Shown: positions 7,480 through 17,001, counted from the stretch's first letter. The stretch: DNA of 60,764 nucleotides from Clostridiales bacterium (GCA_003522145.1 DPGD01000049.1:1-60764), one strand, 5' to 3'. The notes: generated from the sequence alone by a model not told the origin. Translations and numbers: made by a program.

Positions 7480-8340
7480 CTAAAGCTCTACAGCCGAGAG
7501 AAGGGTTGCCCGGCGCTCTTCGGTCAGCGGCTCCTCCAAAACAAAGGAACCTGTGTGAGGGGCGTGAAGCACTGTAGGGTGCTCCCCTCCTTCCGTCAGA
7601 AGAAGAACATGGCCTTTTGCAAAGAGAAGAGCCGGTGCCGACAATTCCTCCGGCTTCCGGGCATTTTCCCCAGAGAGGGGCAGATAGTTTACCCCCGGCA
7701 GACGGCGTTGTGCCGCCACATTTCTCGGTAAAAACACGCCGAAGCACCGAAAGACCCGTTGAATCAACCCGGAGCAATCCACGCCGCCCCCGGCATTTCC
7801 CCAACCGTAGGGAACACCGATATACTTGCGCGCAAGAGAAAGCAGTGCGCTCCTTTCGTAAGGAACGAATCCGATATGCAAGGAAGCGGTCGGCAGACGC
7901 ACTCCCTGGTCCGGGAGATGCAAAAGGCTGAAATTCCCTTCTTCAAAAAGAAAGGGCAAAACGGTCCCCATATCAAACTGCCGGTTTTCCGCCGTCACCA
8001 AGGGTTCGGTGACCACGGCCCAAAGAAAAGGCTTGCGGAAATTTTCAAATTGCGCTGCCGTTACCCGGTTTATCCGTGTCTTCAGAATCCACCCTCTGTA
8101 AAACGCCCCGCAAACAAGAAAAAAATCGCCCTCCTCTTTCAGAATCACCACCGGCTCTCCCGGCGAAAAGGTACAAAGAATATTCAGATTCTCCCCGAAA
8201 GTGCCCTCCTGCCGACCAAGGGTCGGCCCCTTCCGCACTTCGGCCAGACTGCACACCACCCCCCGCTCCCCCGGTATTTTCAACAGATCGTAGAGATCGG
8301 CGGATTTTCCGGCTCCGGATTTCAGTTCTTCCAACGCCAT
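7480..8340 (-). CDS. NlpC/P60 cysteine peptidase, YkfC-like
   Basis: This 286-residue protein combines N-terminal SH3-like beta segments (about residues 25-155) with a C-terminal NlpC/P60 domain: Cys189 in GVDCSGL, His244 in KGHVLLL and His259 in VLHA. It has no signal peptide or membrane segment. That fits cytoplasmic gamma-D-glutamyl-L-diamino-acid endopeptidases such as YkfC, which recycle cell-wall peptides, rather than secreted wall hydrolases. GGGGTGA precedes the ATG. A hairpin terminator lies between it and rsmB, so it is probably transcribed partly by read-through or from a weak promoter I could not place. Confidence 0.82.
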   Translation of the reverse strand: MALEELKSGAGKSADLYDLLKIPGERGVVCSLAEVRKGPTLGRQEGTFGENLNILCTFSPGEPVVILKEEGDFFLVCGAFYRGWILKTRINRVTAAQFENFRKPFLWAVVTEPLVTAENRQFDMGTVLPFLFEEGNFSLLHLPDQGVRLPTASLHIGFVPYERSALLSLARKYIGVPYGWGNAGGGVDCSGLIQRVFRCFGVFLPRNVAAQRRLPGVNYLPLSGENARKPEELSAPALLFAKGHVLLLTEGGEHPTVLHAPHTGSFVLEEPLTEERRATLLSAVEL

Positions 8341-8372
8341 TTGCGCTCACCCCCGATAAAATCCGATAAAAG

Positions 8373-8406
8373 ATAAAAAAAGAAGAGAAGTTCTGCTTCT
8401 CTTCTT
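8373..8406 (-). terminator. Terminator after rsmB
   Basis: On the minus strand AAGAAGAGAAG and CTTCTCTTCTT form an 11-bp stem with a CAGAA loop, followed by seven T residues. It ends the housekeeping operon. Confidence 0.85.
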
Positions 8407-8409
8407 TTC

Positions 8410-9738
8410 TTATGCGTTTTCTTTTTTTTTCAGAACCGAAATGAAAAAGCCGTCGGTACGGTGAATATGGGGGTACAATGTTACAAAAGCGGGGGTTCCC
8501 GGAACTCCCGGCAGGTGCAGTTCTCCCCCTTCAAAATCGGGATGATCTCTTAAAAAGCCTTCAAAAAGCGCTTCATTCTCCCTCTTCAGCACCGTGCAGG
8601 TGGAAAAGACCATCCGTCCCCCTTTTTTCAGGTATCGGCAGGCGTTCTCCAGAATGGCCCGTTGAATGCCGGGCAGTTTGGAAATCTCCTCCTCTTTCTT
8701 GTAGCGCAATTCGGGCTTTTTGGATAGAACCCCCAAGCCCGAACAGGGCAGATCGCAGAGAATCCGGTCCGCTTTTTCCTCCCATTGAGGCAGGAACACC
8801 CGGCCGTCCGCTTCTTCGGTTTGCAGAATGGAAATGCCCAGTCTTTCTGCCCCTTCACGAACCAGAGACAGCTTGTTTCCGTGAAGGTCAAAAGAGCGAA
8901 GCTCCCCCCAGTTTTCCATCGAAATAGCCGCTCCGAAGGATTTTCCTCCGGGGCAGGAGCAGATGTCCAGAACGGTCTGTCCGCTTTGGGCCTCCAGCGC
9001 CTCTACGGCCAGTTGGGAGGCTTCGTCCTGCACAAAGCACAGTCCCTCCTTCAGCTCCTCCAGCCGTGTCACATTGCCCTTCAGCCGGACGCCCGTCGGG
9101 GAAAGAACCGTTTTTTCAAAGGGAATCCCCCGTTCCTCCAGCCGTTTGCAAAACTCCTCTCTGGAGAGCTTCAGCGTATTTACCCGCAAAGTGGTGAAAA
9201 CGCCCGCCTGGGCGTTCACCGCCTCCAACATCCGGACGCATTCGGCAAAGCCCATGTCCGAAAGAAACAGACGGCACAGCTCCGGCGAAACGCTGTAAAA
9301 GGTTGAAAGATACAACACCGGGTCGGCTTCCGGCTCCGGGAAAACAATCTGTTCTTTTTCCCGACACAGCCTTCTTAAAACCGCATTGACCATGGAGGCC
9401 GCCGATTTCCGGTATCTTTTGCAGAGATTCACCCCTTCGTTCACCGCCGCCGAAGAAGGAATCCGGTCCGCATAGAGCAGTTGATAGGCCGAAAGGCGCA
9501 GAATCACCCGCACCTCCAGGTCCAGCTTCGGATAGGGTATTCCCACGCACAGCGGTGCAAGAATATAGTCCAAGGTCAGCTTTCGTTCGATCGTTCCGTA
9601 GACCAGCCGGGTATACAGCCGCCCCTCGTTTTCCGGCAGTTCTCCTGCCCGCAGGGTCACATCGGTTTCCAGATTGGAATACCGGCCCTCCTTTTCGATC
9701 CGGATAAGCGACCGATACGCCGCCTCCCGTGCCGTCAT
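8410..9738 (-). CDS. rsmB: 16S rRNA (cytosine-967-C5)-methyltransferase RsmB
   Basis: The 442-residue protein has an N-terminal NusB-like RNA-binding domain (about residues 1-130) and a C-terminal Rossmann methyltransferase. Visible motifs are VLDICSCPGGKSFGA for SAM binding, CDLPCSGLGVLSKKPE with one catalytic cysteine, and VFSTCTVLKRENE with the second. It methylates C967 of 16S rRNA. The gene overlaps the upstream metalloprotease gene by four bases. The order def-fmt-(YugP)-rsmB is a common Bacillota arrangement and supports both this assignment and operon expression. Length is normal for the family. Confidence 0.95.
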   Translation of the reverse strand: MTAREAAYRSLIRIEKEGRYSNLETDVTLRAGELPENEGRLYTRLVYGTIERKLTLDYILAPLCVGIPYPKLDLEVRVILRLSAYQLLYADRIPSSAAVNEGVNLCKRYRKSAASMVNAVLRRLCREKEQIVFPEPEADPVLYLSTFYSVSPELCRLFLSDMGFAECVRMLEAVNAQAGVFTTLRVNTLKLSREEFCKRLEERGIPFEKTVLSPTGVRLKGNVTRLEELKEGLCFVQDEASQLAVEALEAQSGQTVLDICSCPGGKSFGAAISMENWGELRSFDLHGNKLSLVREGAERLGISILQTEEADGRVFLPQWEEKADRILCDLPCSGLGVLSKKPELRYKKEEEISKLPGIQRAILENACRYLKKGGRMVFSTCTVLKRENEALFEGFLRDHPDFEGGELHLPGVPGTPAFVTLYPHIHRTDGFFISVLKKKENA

Positions 9739-10418
9739 TTCCGATCCCTTCCGCCGCCTACAATTGCAAGCAATCGGATCAATTGGAAGATCGCACTGAC
9801 CAGCGCCGCCACATAGGTCATGGCAGCGGCAGAAAGCACGCTTTTCACGCCGGAAAGCTCCTCACGGTCCATATAGCCGTCTAAAATCTTCACAGCCCGA
9901 CGGCTGGCGTTGAATTCCACCGGAAGGGTGACCAGTTGGAAAAGCACCACCACCGAGAAAAGAGCCACGCCGACCAACGCAAGTTCCCGGAAGGAGAAGA
10001 TCAAACCCAGGATCACGATGAACATGGAAATCGAGGAACTGAAGTTGGTCACCTTGACCAATGCCCCTCTCACCTTCATGGGCGTGTATTCCTCGGCATA
10101 CTGGATGGCGTGTCCGCACTCATGCGCCGCCACGCCGATGGCGGCAACGGAGGAGGAATTGTAAACTCCGTTTGAAAGACGCAGAACATTGCTCCTGGGG
10201 TCAAAATGGTCGGTCAGTTCCCCTTGAATACACTCAATCGGGACATGACGCAATCCCGCTGCGTCTAAGATCCTCCGGGCAGCGGTATACCCGGTCATAC
10301 CGGTTCGGCTTTGAACCTTGGAATACTTGCTGTAGGTTGTAGACAGCCGGATCTGCACGATCAATCCCAGAAGAATTGCCGGAATCATGATGATGATCGT
10401 CCAATCGAACCAAATCAT
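9735..10418 (-). CDS. YugP-type membrane zinc metallopeptidase
   Basis: The 227-residue protein has an N-terminal membrane segment, the zinc motif HECGH in AAHECGHAIQY (about residue 105), and two or three further membrane segments after it. This is the YugP/DUF2018-like 'zinc metallopeptidase' found between fmt and rsmB in many Clostridia. Its substrate is not known; membrane-protein quality control is a reasonable guess. I start it at the ATG at 10418, since AGAGGTG lies 6 bases before it. An in-frame GTG at 10427 overlaps that ribosome site and is a less likely start. Confidence 0.88.
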   Translation of the reverse strand: MIWFDWTIIIMIPAILLGLIVQIRLSTTYSKYSKVQSRTGMTGYTAARRILDAAGLRHVPIECIQGELTDHFDPRSNVLRLSNGVYNSSSVAAIGVAAHECGHAIQYAEEYTPMKVRGALVKVTNFSSSISMFIVILGLIFSFRELALVGVALFSVVVLFQLVTLPVEFNASRRAVKILDGYMDREELSGVKSVLSAAAMTYVAALVSAIFQLIRLLAIVGGGRDRK

Positions 10419-10505
10419 ACTATGCACCTCTTTTCTTTCCGGAAAACCGGAAAATCAATATCAGAATTTCCGAAGAGCCTTTTCCGCTCTTCTTTTCTTT
10501 TCTTT

Positions 10506-11441
10506 TTATTTGCCCAGAATATCGCCCTTGGCCACTCCTCGGCCCTTGCAGAAGTCAAAAGCACTCATTGTGGACTTTCCCTCGGGACGCAGACAGAGAA
10601 TCCGGACGCTTCCCTCTCCGCAGGCAATAAGGATCCCCTCGCTGTCAAAGGAAAGCACCTGACCGGGCAACCCCTGCCTTCCTCTTTCCTCTTCTATGCG
10701 GGAGGAAAGAATTTTCAGCGTTCTTCCCTTCAGAACCGTGTAGGAAAGCGGCACCGGCGAAAGACCCCGAATCCGATTGTGTACCTGCCGTGCGCTTTCC
10801 CCGAAATCCAGAAGACAGTCGGACTTTTCGATTTTGGAAGCGTAGGTGGCTTTGGAATCGTCCTGCTTTTGGGGATGCAGTGCCCCTGCCTGTGCCTTGC
10901 GCAGGGTGGAGAGAAGAAGCTCTGCCCCCTCCCTTGCCAAGGTGTCATGCACCGTTTCAAAATTATCCTCATCCCGCAGGGGCGTGCTCCATTTTTCCAA
11001 CATGGGGCCGGTATCCAGACCTTTTTCCATATACATGGTGGTCACGCCGTAGTCCTTAACCCCTTCCATAATCATCCTCTGCATCGGCGCCGCTCCCCGG
11101 AACGCCGGCAAAAGCGATCCGTGCAGGTTGATACAACCAAGAGGCGGATATTTCAGAATATACTCCGGCAAGAGCTTTCCGTAGGCAACCACCAGGATCA
11201 CCTCCGGGTCAATCTTCCTGAGCGTCTCCTCAAATGCCCCGTCCTTCAGCCGTTCCGGCTGGTAAAGGGGCAGTCCCCCGTCTAACGCTGCCTTCTTCAC
11301 AGCGGAGGGCGTCAGCGTCATGTGGCGCCCCTGGGGTTTATCCGGCTGCGTGACCACCGTCAGCTGCAGATCCGGCTCTTTCAAAAGTCTTTCCAGACAT
11401 ACCGCCGCAAAATCGGGCGTTCCCATAAACAATACACGCAT
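10506..11441 (-). CDS. fmt: Methionyl-tRNA formyltransferase
   Basis: The 311-residue enzyme formylates initiator Met-tRNA using 10-formyltetrahydrofolate. The N-terminus MRVLFMGTPDFA, the catalytic INLHGSLLPAFRGAAPMQ (Asn, His) and GLDTGPML are all present, and a C-terminal OB-like tRNA-binding domain follows (about residues 205-311). It pairs with peptide deformylase (def) immediately upstream, which removes the formyl group later. The 78-base gap after the gene holds a hairpin (GAAGAGC / GCTCTTC) whose T-run lies on the other strand, so it is unlikely to stop this operon. Confidence 0.96.
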   Translation of the reverse strand: MRVLFMGTPDFAAVCLERLLKEPDLQLTVVTQPDKPQGRHMTLTPSAVKKAALDGGLPLYQPERLKDGAFEETLRKIDPEVILVVAYGKLLPEYILKYPPLGCINLHGSLLPAFRGAAPMQRMIMEGVKDYGVTTMYMEKGLDTGPMLEKWSTPLRDEDNFETVHDTLAREGAELLLSTLRKAQAGALHPQKQDDSKATYASKIEKSDCLLDFGESARQVHNRIRGLSPVPLSYTVLKGRTLKILSSRIEEERGRQGLPGQVLSFDSEGILIACGEGSVRILCLRPEGKSTMSAFDFCKGRGVAKGDILGK

Positions 11442-11499
11442 TCTTTCTCCCTGCCTTTATTTCAAAAGCTCCCTTTCGGTCATTCTCTGTCGGTTCGGT

Positions 11500-11982
11500 T
11501 TACTTCGCGAAATACTCCTCTTTTTCCTTCTCGGAAAGCATATGAGTAGCGTTATCCTTGAAAAGCACACCGTCCAGATGGTCGATTTCATGGCAGAAGG
11601 CTCTTGCCAGCAGTCCTTCCCCTTGAATGCGCAGTTTTTCCCCCTTCCGGTTCAGCGCTTCCACCGTGACCTTCCGGGGTCTGAGGGTATAGCCCCATTC
11701 CCCGGGCAGGGAAAGACAGCCCTCCACCTCTTTCTGTTCGCCCTCGGCCTCCACGATCCTGGGGTTGATCAGCTCGTACAGCTGTCCCGGCTCCGTTTCC
11801 ACCAGAACCACCCGGCGCAAAACGCCCACCTGCACGGCGGCAAGTCCTACGCCCTGGGCCTTGTGCAGAGTGTCCGCCATATCGTCCAACAGGGTCAGAA
11901 TCCGGGGAGTGATCTCGGTCACCTCTCTGCTGGTTTTTCTTAAAACTTCATCGTCTTCGTGTACAATATGCAAGATTGCCAT
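11500..11982 (-). CDS. def: Peptide deformylase
   Basis: The 160-residue metalloenzyme removes N-formyl groups from new proteins. All three family motifs are visible: GVGLAAVQVG (motif 1; canonical GxGxAAxQ), EGCLSLPGEWG with the metal cysteine (motif 2), and HEIDHLDG, the HExxH metal site (motif 3). Length is typical for a type 1 or 3 deformylase. It sits 13 bases downstream of priA and 58 bases upstream of fmt in the housekeeping operon. No unusual residues are seen. Confidence 0.96.
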   Translation of the reverse strand: MAILHIVHEDDEVLRKTSREVTEITPRILTLLDDMADTLHKAQGVGLAAVQVGVLRRVVLVETEPGQLYELINPRIVEAEGEQKEVEGCLSLPGEWGYTLRPRKVTVEALNRKGEKLRIQGEGLLARAFCHEIDHLDGVLFKDNATHMLSEKEKEEYFAK

Positions 11983-11995
11983 TTTGATCTTCCTT

Positions 11996-14488
11996 TCAGA
12001 GCGAGGAGGGGTTCATATCTATACTCAAAAGAACCCGGCCCTTTACAGACTGGGCAAACCACCTTTGCAATTCCGCCAGCATCGCCCGCAGTTTTTTCTG
12101 ATTTCTTGTTTTCAAAACATAGCGCATCCGGAATTGGTCCTTCATCCGGTATAAAGGCGCCTCAAAGGGGCCGAAAACCGTCATGGGAACCTCTTTATAC
12201 TCTTCCGTTCTGCGCAATTCCTTCAGTTTTCCGTCCAGCATTCTCAAAGCGCTTTGCAGTTCTTTTTCCTCCCCGCCCGAAACGGTCAACAGCACCATGT
12301 CGCAAAAAGGAGGAAAAACCAGCGCCCGGCGAAGGCGGATCTCGTTTTCATAAAATGCGCTGTAGTCCTGCTTGGCCGCCAGAATCAGCGTGGGGTTTTC
12401 GGGGTTGTAGGTCTGAATCACCGCTCTTCCCGGCTTTTTTCCCCTTCCGGCCCTCCCAATCACCTGCGTGATTAAAGAAAAGGTGTGTTCCCCCGCCCGG
12501 TAATCGTCCATATACAGTCCGCTGTCCGCCGACACCACGCCCACCAGCGTCACATTGCCGAAATCGTGTCCCTTGGTCACCATCTGCGTGCCCAACAGAA
12601 TGTCGGCTTCTCCCTTCCGGAAGCTTTCCAGCTTGGTATCAAAGGCGTCCTTCTGCCCGGTGGTGTCGGCATCCAGCCTGAGGATTCTCGCTTGCGGAAA
12701 GAGCATGTTCAATTCGCTCTCCACCATCTGGGTACCGCACCCCACAAATTGCAGTAGGTTGCTCCCGCAGGAAGGACAACAGGGCGGCACCGGACGGCGA
12801 TAGCCGCAATAGTGGCAGCAAAGCATCCCGTGCTTTGCCCGTTCGGCGGCGCTGTTCTCCTCCGGATTATACCGTCCGAAGGAATGATAGGTCAGGCTGA
12901 CCGAACAATGGGGACAGGTCAGCGTCTCTCCGCAGAGCGTGCAGGTTGCGAAATTATTATACCCCCGCCGCCCCACAAAAAGAATGCTCTGTTCGCCCCG
13001 CTCCAGATTTTTTTCCAGTTCTCCGAGCAACACCTCCCCCAAGGGAGAAGCCATTCCGTTTCCTCCCCGCATATCGCAGAGAATGGCTTTGGGTAACGGT
13101 GCCGTGCCGTAACGGTTTTTCAGGGTGCAGAGTGTGTACACGCCCTCCCGGGCCTTATAAAAGCTCTCCACCGAGGGAGTGGCGGAACAGAGCAACAACA
13201 CCGCCTTGTTTTTGCCGCAACGGTAGCGAGCCACATCCTTGGCATGATACCTGGGAGACATATCCGATTTGTAGGTGTGCTCCTGTTCCTCATCCAGAAT
13301 AATCAACCCCAGATTTTCAAGGGGTGCAAAAATGGCTGACCGGGTGCCGATGCAGATTCTGGCTCTGCCCTCCAGCATCCGCCGCCACTCATCATAGCGC
13401 TGTCCCTTGGACAAACCCGAGTGAAGGATGGCCACCCGGTCGCCGTAATACGCAGAAAACAGCCCTACCGTCTGGGGGGTCAGGGAAATTTCGGGAACCA
13501 GCACGATCACGCTCTTTCCGGCCGCCAGACAGTCGTCAATGACCGCCTTCATCACTCGGGTCTTTCCGCTTCCGGTTACGCCGTAGAGAAGTGCGGCCTT
13601 CGGCTCCCCCGTGTCGCAGAGAGTCCGGATGCAGCTTCTGGCCTCTTCCTGCTCTGCGGTCAGATTGTTCTCATCAGGCACCTGCCTCTTGACCGAGGTG
13701 GCCCGGCGGTAAATTTCCTCTTTTCTGCAGGAAAGCTGTCCTCTTTCCACCATGCTTTTCAGGGGCACGGTGCACTTTCCGAAGCGTGCGGTCAATTCGC
13801 CTAAGGAGCATTCGCCCTCTTGGGAGACCGCATCATAAATCGCCCGCTGTTTTTTTCCCGTGGGCAGGGGGTGAGCTTCCTTGCAAAGGGTATAGACCTT
13901 TTCGTAGGCCCTGCCGGATTCCTCCTCCGACCGATAGCACCGTTTCACAGCCTTCAGAGCCAGCAACGCCGAAAGCAGATCCGAAACATCCCGTCCGAAC
14001 AGCTCCTCCAGCTTTTCCCCGGAAATGCCGCTGTTTTCCTCCGCTCCGGTTTCATCGGCAATCCGGGCGTACACCATCTGCGCCGCCTCGTTCAGTTTTT
14101 TGGTCAACGGACGGTCCGCCCGATAAAAGGCACACAGCCCCCGAAGGGCACCGGTTGGAATCATGGCCCGCACCGCATCTCCCACGGTACAGAAGGTCTG
14201 CTCCTTTAAAAAGAGACACAGCCCCCGCATTTCCTCGTTCAAATGCAGATCGCCCGCCTCCAGTCGGTCGGTCAGCGCCTTCAGCTCCGACACATCCTCC
14301 CGACAGGTGCATTCAAAAACCAAAGCCGTCTGCTGGCGATTGCCCTTTCCGAAGGGCAGACTGACAAAATCGCCGGGGGCAAGCGTTTCCCGGAGCTTTT
14401 CGGGAATCAGATAGCTGTACAGCCTGTCCGCCTGGTAGGGTACATCCAGAATGTAAACGCCCGCACAGTTGGGCAACCGTTCCTTCAT
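11996..14488 (-). CDS. priA: Primosomal replication helicase PriA
   Basis: The 830-residue protein restarts stalled replication forks. It has the N-terminal 3'-OH binding domain (VPYQADRLYSYLIPE), the Walker A YGVTGSGKT, a DExx box written LDEEQEHTYK, and helicase motifs GTRSAIFAP, LCSATPS and VIGRAGRG. The zinc-binding part is clear: CTLC, CPHC, CHYC and CPSC. The DEEQ box replaces the commoner DEEH, a tolerated change but worth noting. It follows rpoZ in the same order seen in many Bacillota (gmk-rpoZ-priA-def-fmt-rsmB). Confidence 0.96.
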   Translation of the reverse strand: MKERLPNCAGVYILDVPYQADRLYSYLIPEKLRETLAPGDFVSLPFGKGNRQQTALVFECTCREDVSELKALTDRLEAGDLHLNEEMRGLCLFLKEQTFCTVGDAVRAMIPTGALRGLCAFYRADRPLTKKLNEAAQMVYARIADETGAEENSGISGEKLEELFGRDVSDLLSALLALKAVKRCYRSEEESGRAYEKVYTLCKEAHPLPTGKKQRAIYDAVSQEGECSLGELTARFGKCTVPLKSMVERGQLSCRKEEIYRRATSVKRQVPDENNLTAEQEEARSCIRTLCDTGEPKAALLYGVTGSGKTRVMKAVIDDCLAAGKSVIVLVPEISLTPQTVGLFSAYYGDRVAILHSGLSKGQRYDEWRRMLEGRARICIGTRSAIFAPLENLGLIILDEEQEHTYKSDMSPRYHAKDVARYRCGKNKAVLLLCSATPSVESFYKAREGVYTLCTLKNRYGTAPLPKAILCDMRGGNGMASPLGEVLLGELEKNLERGEQSILFVGRRGYNNFATCTLCGETLTCPHCSVSLTYHSFGRYNPEENSAAERAKHGMLCCHYCGYRRPVPPCCPSCGSNLLQFVGCGTQMVESELNMLFPQARILRLDADTTGQKDAFDTKLESFRKGEADILLGTQMVTKGHDFGNVTLVGVVSADSGLYMDDYRAGEHTFSLITQVIGRAGRGKKPGRAVIQTYNPENPTLILAAKQDYSAFYENEIRLRRALVFPPFCDMVLLTVSGGEEKELQSALRMLDGKLKELRRTEEYKEVPMTVFGPFEAPLYRMKDQFRMRYVLKTRNQKKLRAMLAELQRWFAQSVKGRVLLSIDMNPSSL

Positions 14489-14636
14489 AGCCTACCTCCT
14501 TCCCCTCTTCCGGGTATCGCTCTTTGCGGCTTTGCACCTTTCAGGCAATGCGTTCCCCTTTCAAACCCGGAATCTTTGACCTTTTTCCGGAATTTTCACA
14601 AAGGGAGCCGCCGAAAACGACCGCTCCCCCTGTTCG

Positions 14637-15026
14637 TCAATTCTGAGACTCTTCTCCGGCGTCAGCGTCCTTTGATGCATCCGACACTTCCGCCTCTTCC
14701 CGTGCCTCTTCTTCCGCCCCGTCCTCGGCCGATTCCTCTGCTGTTTGCGGTTCTTCCGCATTGGCGGACTCTTCCTCAATCAGAAATTCCCCGTTGCGCA
14801 GACGATGCACCGAAGTGCGCACTGCTTTCTCATCCCGCAGCTCCTCGTCAATCAGAGCCGCCAAAGGCTTATCCGTTTCTTTCCGGGCAATCAGTTGCTC
14901 GGCGTGCTCCCGCTCCATCACATATTCCTCGGTGACCATTCTGGCACCCTTGGCCGCCGCCATGGTGATGGCGTACCGATTGTATTTGCCCTGTTTGCTC
15001 AACTCTTCCAAAGTAGGATAAATCAT
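14637..15026 (-). CDS. rpoZ: RNA polymerase omega subunit
   Basis: The 129-residue protein begins MIYPTLEELSKQGKYNRY and continues with AITMAAAKGAR and KPLAALIDEEL, the core of omega, which helps assemble RNA polymerase and binds beta-prime. The C-terminal third (about residues 85-129) is an acidic low-complexity tail rich in glutamate and alanine, longer than in E. coli omega. I begin the gene at the ATG at 15026, where GAAAGAGAGAG precedes it; the in-frame ATG at 15056 lacks such a site. A gap of 148 bases separates it from priA. Confidence 0.92.
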   Translation of the reverse strand: MIYPTLEELSKQGKYNRYAITMAAAKGARMVTEEYVMEREHAEQLIARKETDKPLAALIDEELRDEKAVRTSVHRLRNGEFLIEEESANAEEPQTAEESAEDGAEEEAREEAEVSDASKDADAGEESQN

Positions 15027-15068
15027 GCTTTCTCTCTCTTTCTTGATTTCTTGCATTCCGGCAAATGC

Positions 15069-15701
15069 TCAGTTGCCGTAGAATTCTTTTATAAAATCGG
15101 GGTGCTTGCCCGTGCGCAATTGCTCCGCTTGCAGAACATTATAGATCTGCCTTGCCGCATCCTCGGTCTTCCCGGTCTCGCTGACGATGACATAGTCGTA
15201 CAAATGCATCCGCTCCAGTTCCCTGCGGCTTTCCGCAAGACGCCTTAAAATATCCTCTTCCCTGTCGGTGTGCCGACCCCGCAACCGCCTCTCCAGCTCG
15301 GCGTAGTTGGGGGGAGTCAGCATAAACAGCACGGTATCCGGATAATTCTCTTTCACCTGCAAGCCGCCCTGCACATCGATCTCCAGAATCACATGGAAGC
15401 CTTTGGAAAGCTGTTCAAGGACATAGTCCTTAGGCGTGCCGTAGCTGTTTCCGTTGCAGTATACCGCATATTCCAGGAATTGATGCGCTTCTATGCGCCG
15501 CTCGAACTCCTCCTTGGAAAGGAAGAAATAGTGCACGCCATCCACTTCTGCACCCCGGGGCGCCCTTGTGGTGCAGGAAACCGAAAGGGCAAATTTCCCC
15601 GGATACAGCCGACAGAGCGCCTCCACCGCCGTTCCCTTTCCACTGCCTGCAGGCCCTGAAACTACCAGAAGCTGTCCTTTTTTACCCGTACCGTCTGCCA
15701 T
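15069..15701 (-). CDS. gmk: Guanylate kinase
   Basis: The 210-residue enzyme phosphorylates GMP to GDP with ATP. It has the P-loop VVSGPAGSGKGTAVE (residues 13-27), the GMP-binding region SCTTRAPRGAEVDGVHYFF, and EIDVQGGLQVKE. Length and motifs are normal. It lies between remA and rpoZ, the standard Bacillota order, and feeds the GTP and (p)ppGpp pools. Confidence 0.96.
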   Translation of the reverse strand: MADGTGKKGQLLVVSGPAGSGKGTAVEALCRLYPGKFALSVSCTTRAPRGAEVDGVHYFFLSKEEFERRIEAHQFLEYAVYCNGNSYGTPKDYVLEQLSKGFHVILEIDVQGGLQVKENYPDTVLFMLTPPNYAELERRLRGRHTDREEDILRRLAESRRELERMHLYDYVIVSETGKTEDAARQIYNVLQAEQLRTGKHPDFIKEFYGN

Positions 15702-15818
15702 CTTGCCTCTATAAACCTCTTTACTCTAAACTTCCGGTTCTGAATTTCATGTTCCAACCGTCCGATTGTGATCCTTCGACACTCGCCTTCGGCCTCTTTC
15801 CTGCCGGCATTGCCGTTG

Positions 15819-16100
15819 TTACCCGGTTTTCCCGTTTTCCCTGTCAGACTCTTGTTTCTCTTCGGAGGCTTCCTTCAACTTCCGCTCGATATTCTCCATC
15901 TCAAAAGCAGACAGAACCACCATACCGTTCTCCAGAATCAGCACCGACCGGCATTTCTTGCCCTGACAAAGGTCAATGGCACTTCCTTCTTCCTTGGCAT
16001 CCTGAACCAAGCGCTTCAAAGGAGCGCTGTCCGGCGCCGCCGCCGAAACGATCCGTCCGGCATCCACCAGACTTCCGGCTCCCACACTGATAAACCGCAT
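15819..16100 (-). CDS. remA: RemA/DUF370 extracellular-matrix regulator
   Basis: The 93-residue protein matches RemA, a small DNA-binding protein that activates biofilm-matrix and osmoprotection genes in Bacillus. It is recognised from the start MRFISVGAGSLVDAGRIVSAA, the DAKEEGSAIDLCQGKKCRSVL core and MVVLSAFEMENIERKL. The C-terminal tail is charged and slightly longer than usual. It lies between yicC and gmk, its usual place. A matrix regulator in the same genome as the Wzz/CpsD module fits polysaccharide production, but no direct link is visible. Confidence 0.92.
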   Translation of the reverse strand: MRFISVGAGSLVDAGRIVSAAAPDSAPLKRLVQDAKEEGSAIDLCQGKKCRSVLILENGMVVLSAFEMENIERKLKEASEEKQESDRENGKTG

Positions 16101-16113
16101 TTTTATCGCTCCG

Positions 16114-17001
16114 TCACTCTAAATTCTGAATCTGCTCCCGGACCTTTTCCAAGAGACATTTCATCTCCACCACCAGAGCCGCCGTCTCGGAATCGTTGCA
16201 TTTGCTGCCGATGGTGTTGGTCTCCCGGTTCATCTCCTGAAGCAAAAAGTCCAGCTTTCTGCCGATAGGCTCATCCTTGGTGAAAATCTCATCAAAGGCC
16301 GCAAAATGGGAGCGCAACCGCACCAATTCCTCATCAATGGCCGTCTTATCCGCAAAAATCGCACATTCGGTCAGAATCCGGTTTTCATCCAGCGTAATTT
16401 TGTTGTCCTCCAGGACCGTACGCAGGCGCGCTTCCAACCGGGCGCGGTAATTTGCCGTGTAGTTTTCCGCCCGTTCTTCCACAGCCGAAGACAGCTTCTC
16501 CAGCTCCTTCTTTTTTTCCAAAAGATCCTTCTTCAGGTTTTCCCCTTCATTTTTCCGGCGCTCCAGGAACATGGCAATCGCCTTGTCAAAGACCGAACAA
16601 ATGTCGCTCCAGGCCTCTTCATCGTCCTCTTCACCGTGAGTAAAGGCAAAAATATCCCGGTTTTCCGCAACCTTCATCACCGAAATATCGTCCGGAAGGG
16701 AAAATTCGTCCCGCAATTGCCGCAAGGCGGCAATGTAGCTGGCCGCATAGGCAGAATCCAACGCAACTCCGGCGGTTTTGTTCTCCAGAACATTCACCGA
16801 AATAAGAACATCGACCTTTCCCCTTGAGATCCCTTTGCTTTGCAGGTAGCTCTTTACCCGCTCCTCAAGGCTTCCGTAGGCTCTTGAAATCTTGACAGAA
16901 GTATCCAAATACCGGTTGTTCACCGATCGGATTTCCACAAGGATTTCTTTTCCGTTCACCACTTCTCCGGCTCTGCCAAATGCAGTCATGCTTCTTGCCA
17001 T
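16114..17001 (-). CDS. yicC: YicC-family endoribonuclease
   Basis: The 295-residue protein carries the YicC N-terminus MARSMTAFGRAG and the conserved C-terminal DUF1732 part with EIFTKDEPIGRKLDFLLQEMNRETNTIGSK. YicC proteins are reported to be RNA-cleaving enzymes linked to RNA turnover. The middle (residues 150-200) is a long charged coiled coil. The ATG at 17001 was chosen because GAGGGG lies 8 bases before it. It is first in the housekeeping operon and has a strong promoter 45 bases upstream. Confidence 0.93.
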   Translation of the reverse strand: MARSMTAFGRAGEVVNGKEILVEIRSVNNRYLDTSVKISRAYGSLEERVKSYLQSKGISRGKVDVLISVNVLENKTAGVALDSAYAASYIAALRQLRDEFSLPDDISVMKVAENRDIFAFTHGEEDDEEAWSDICSVFDKAIAMFLERRKNEGENLKKDLLEKKKELEKLSSAVEERAENYTANYRARLEARLRTVLEDNKITLDENRILTECAIFADKTAIDEELVRLRSHFAAFDEIFTKDEPIGRKLDFLLQEMNRETNTIGSKCNDSETAALVVEMKCLLEKVREQIQNLE

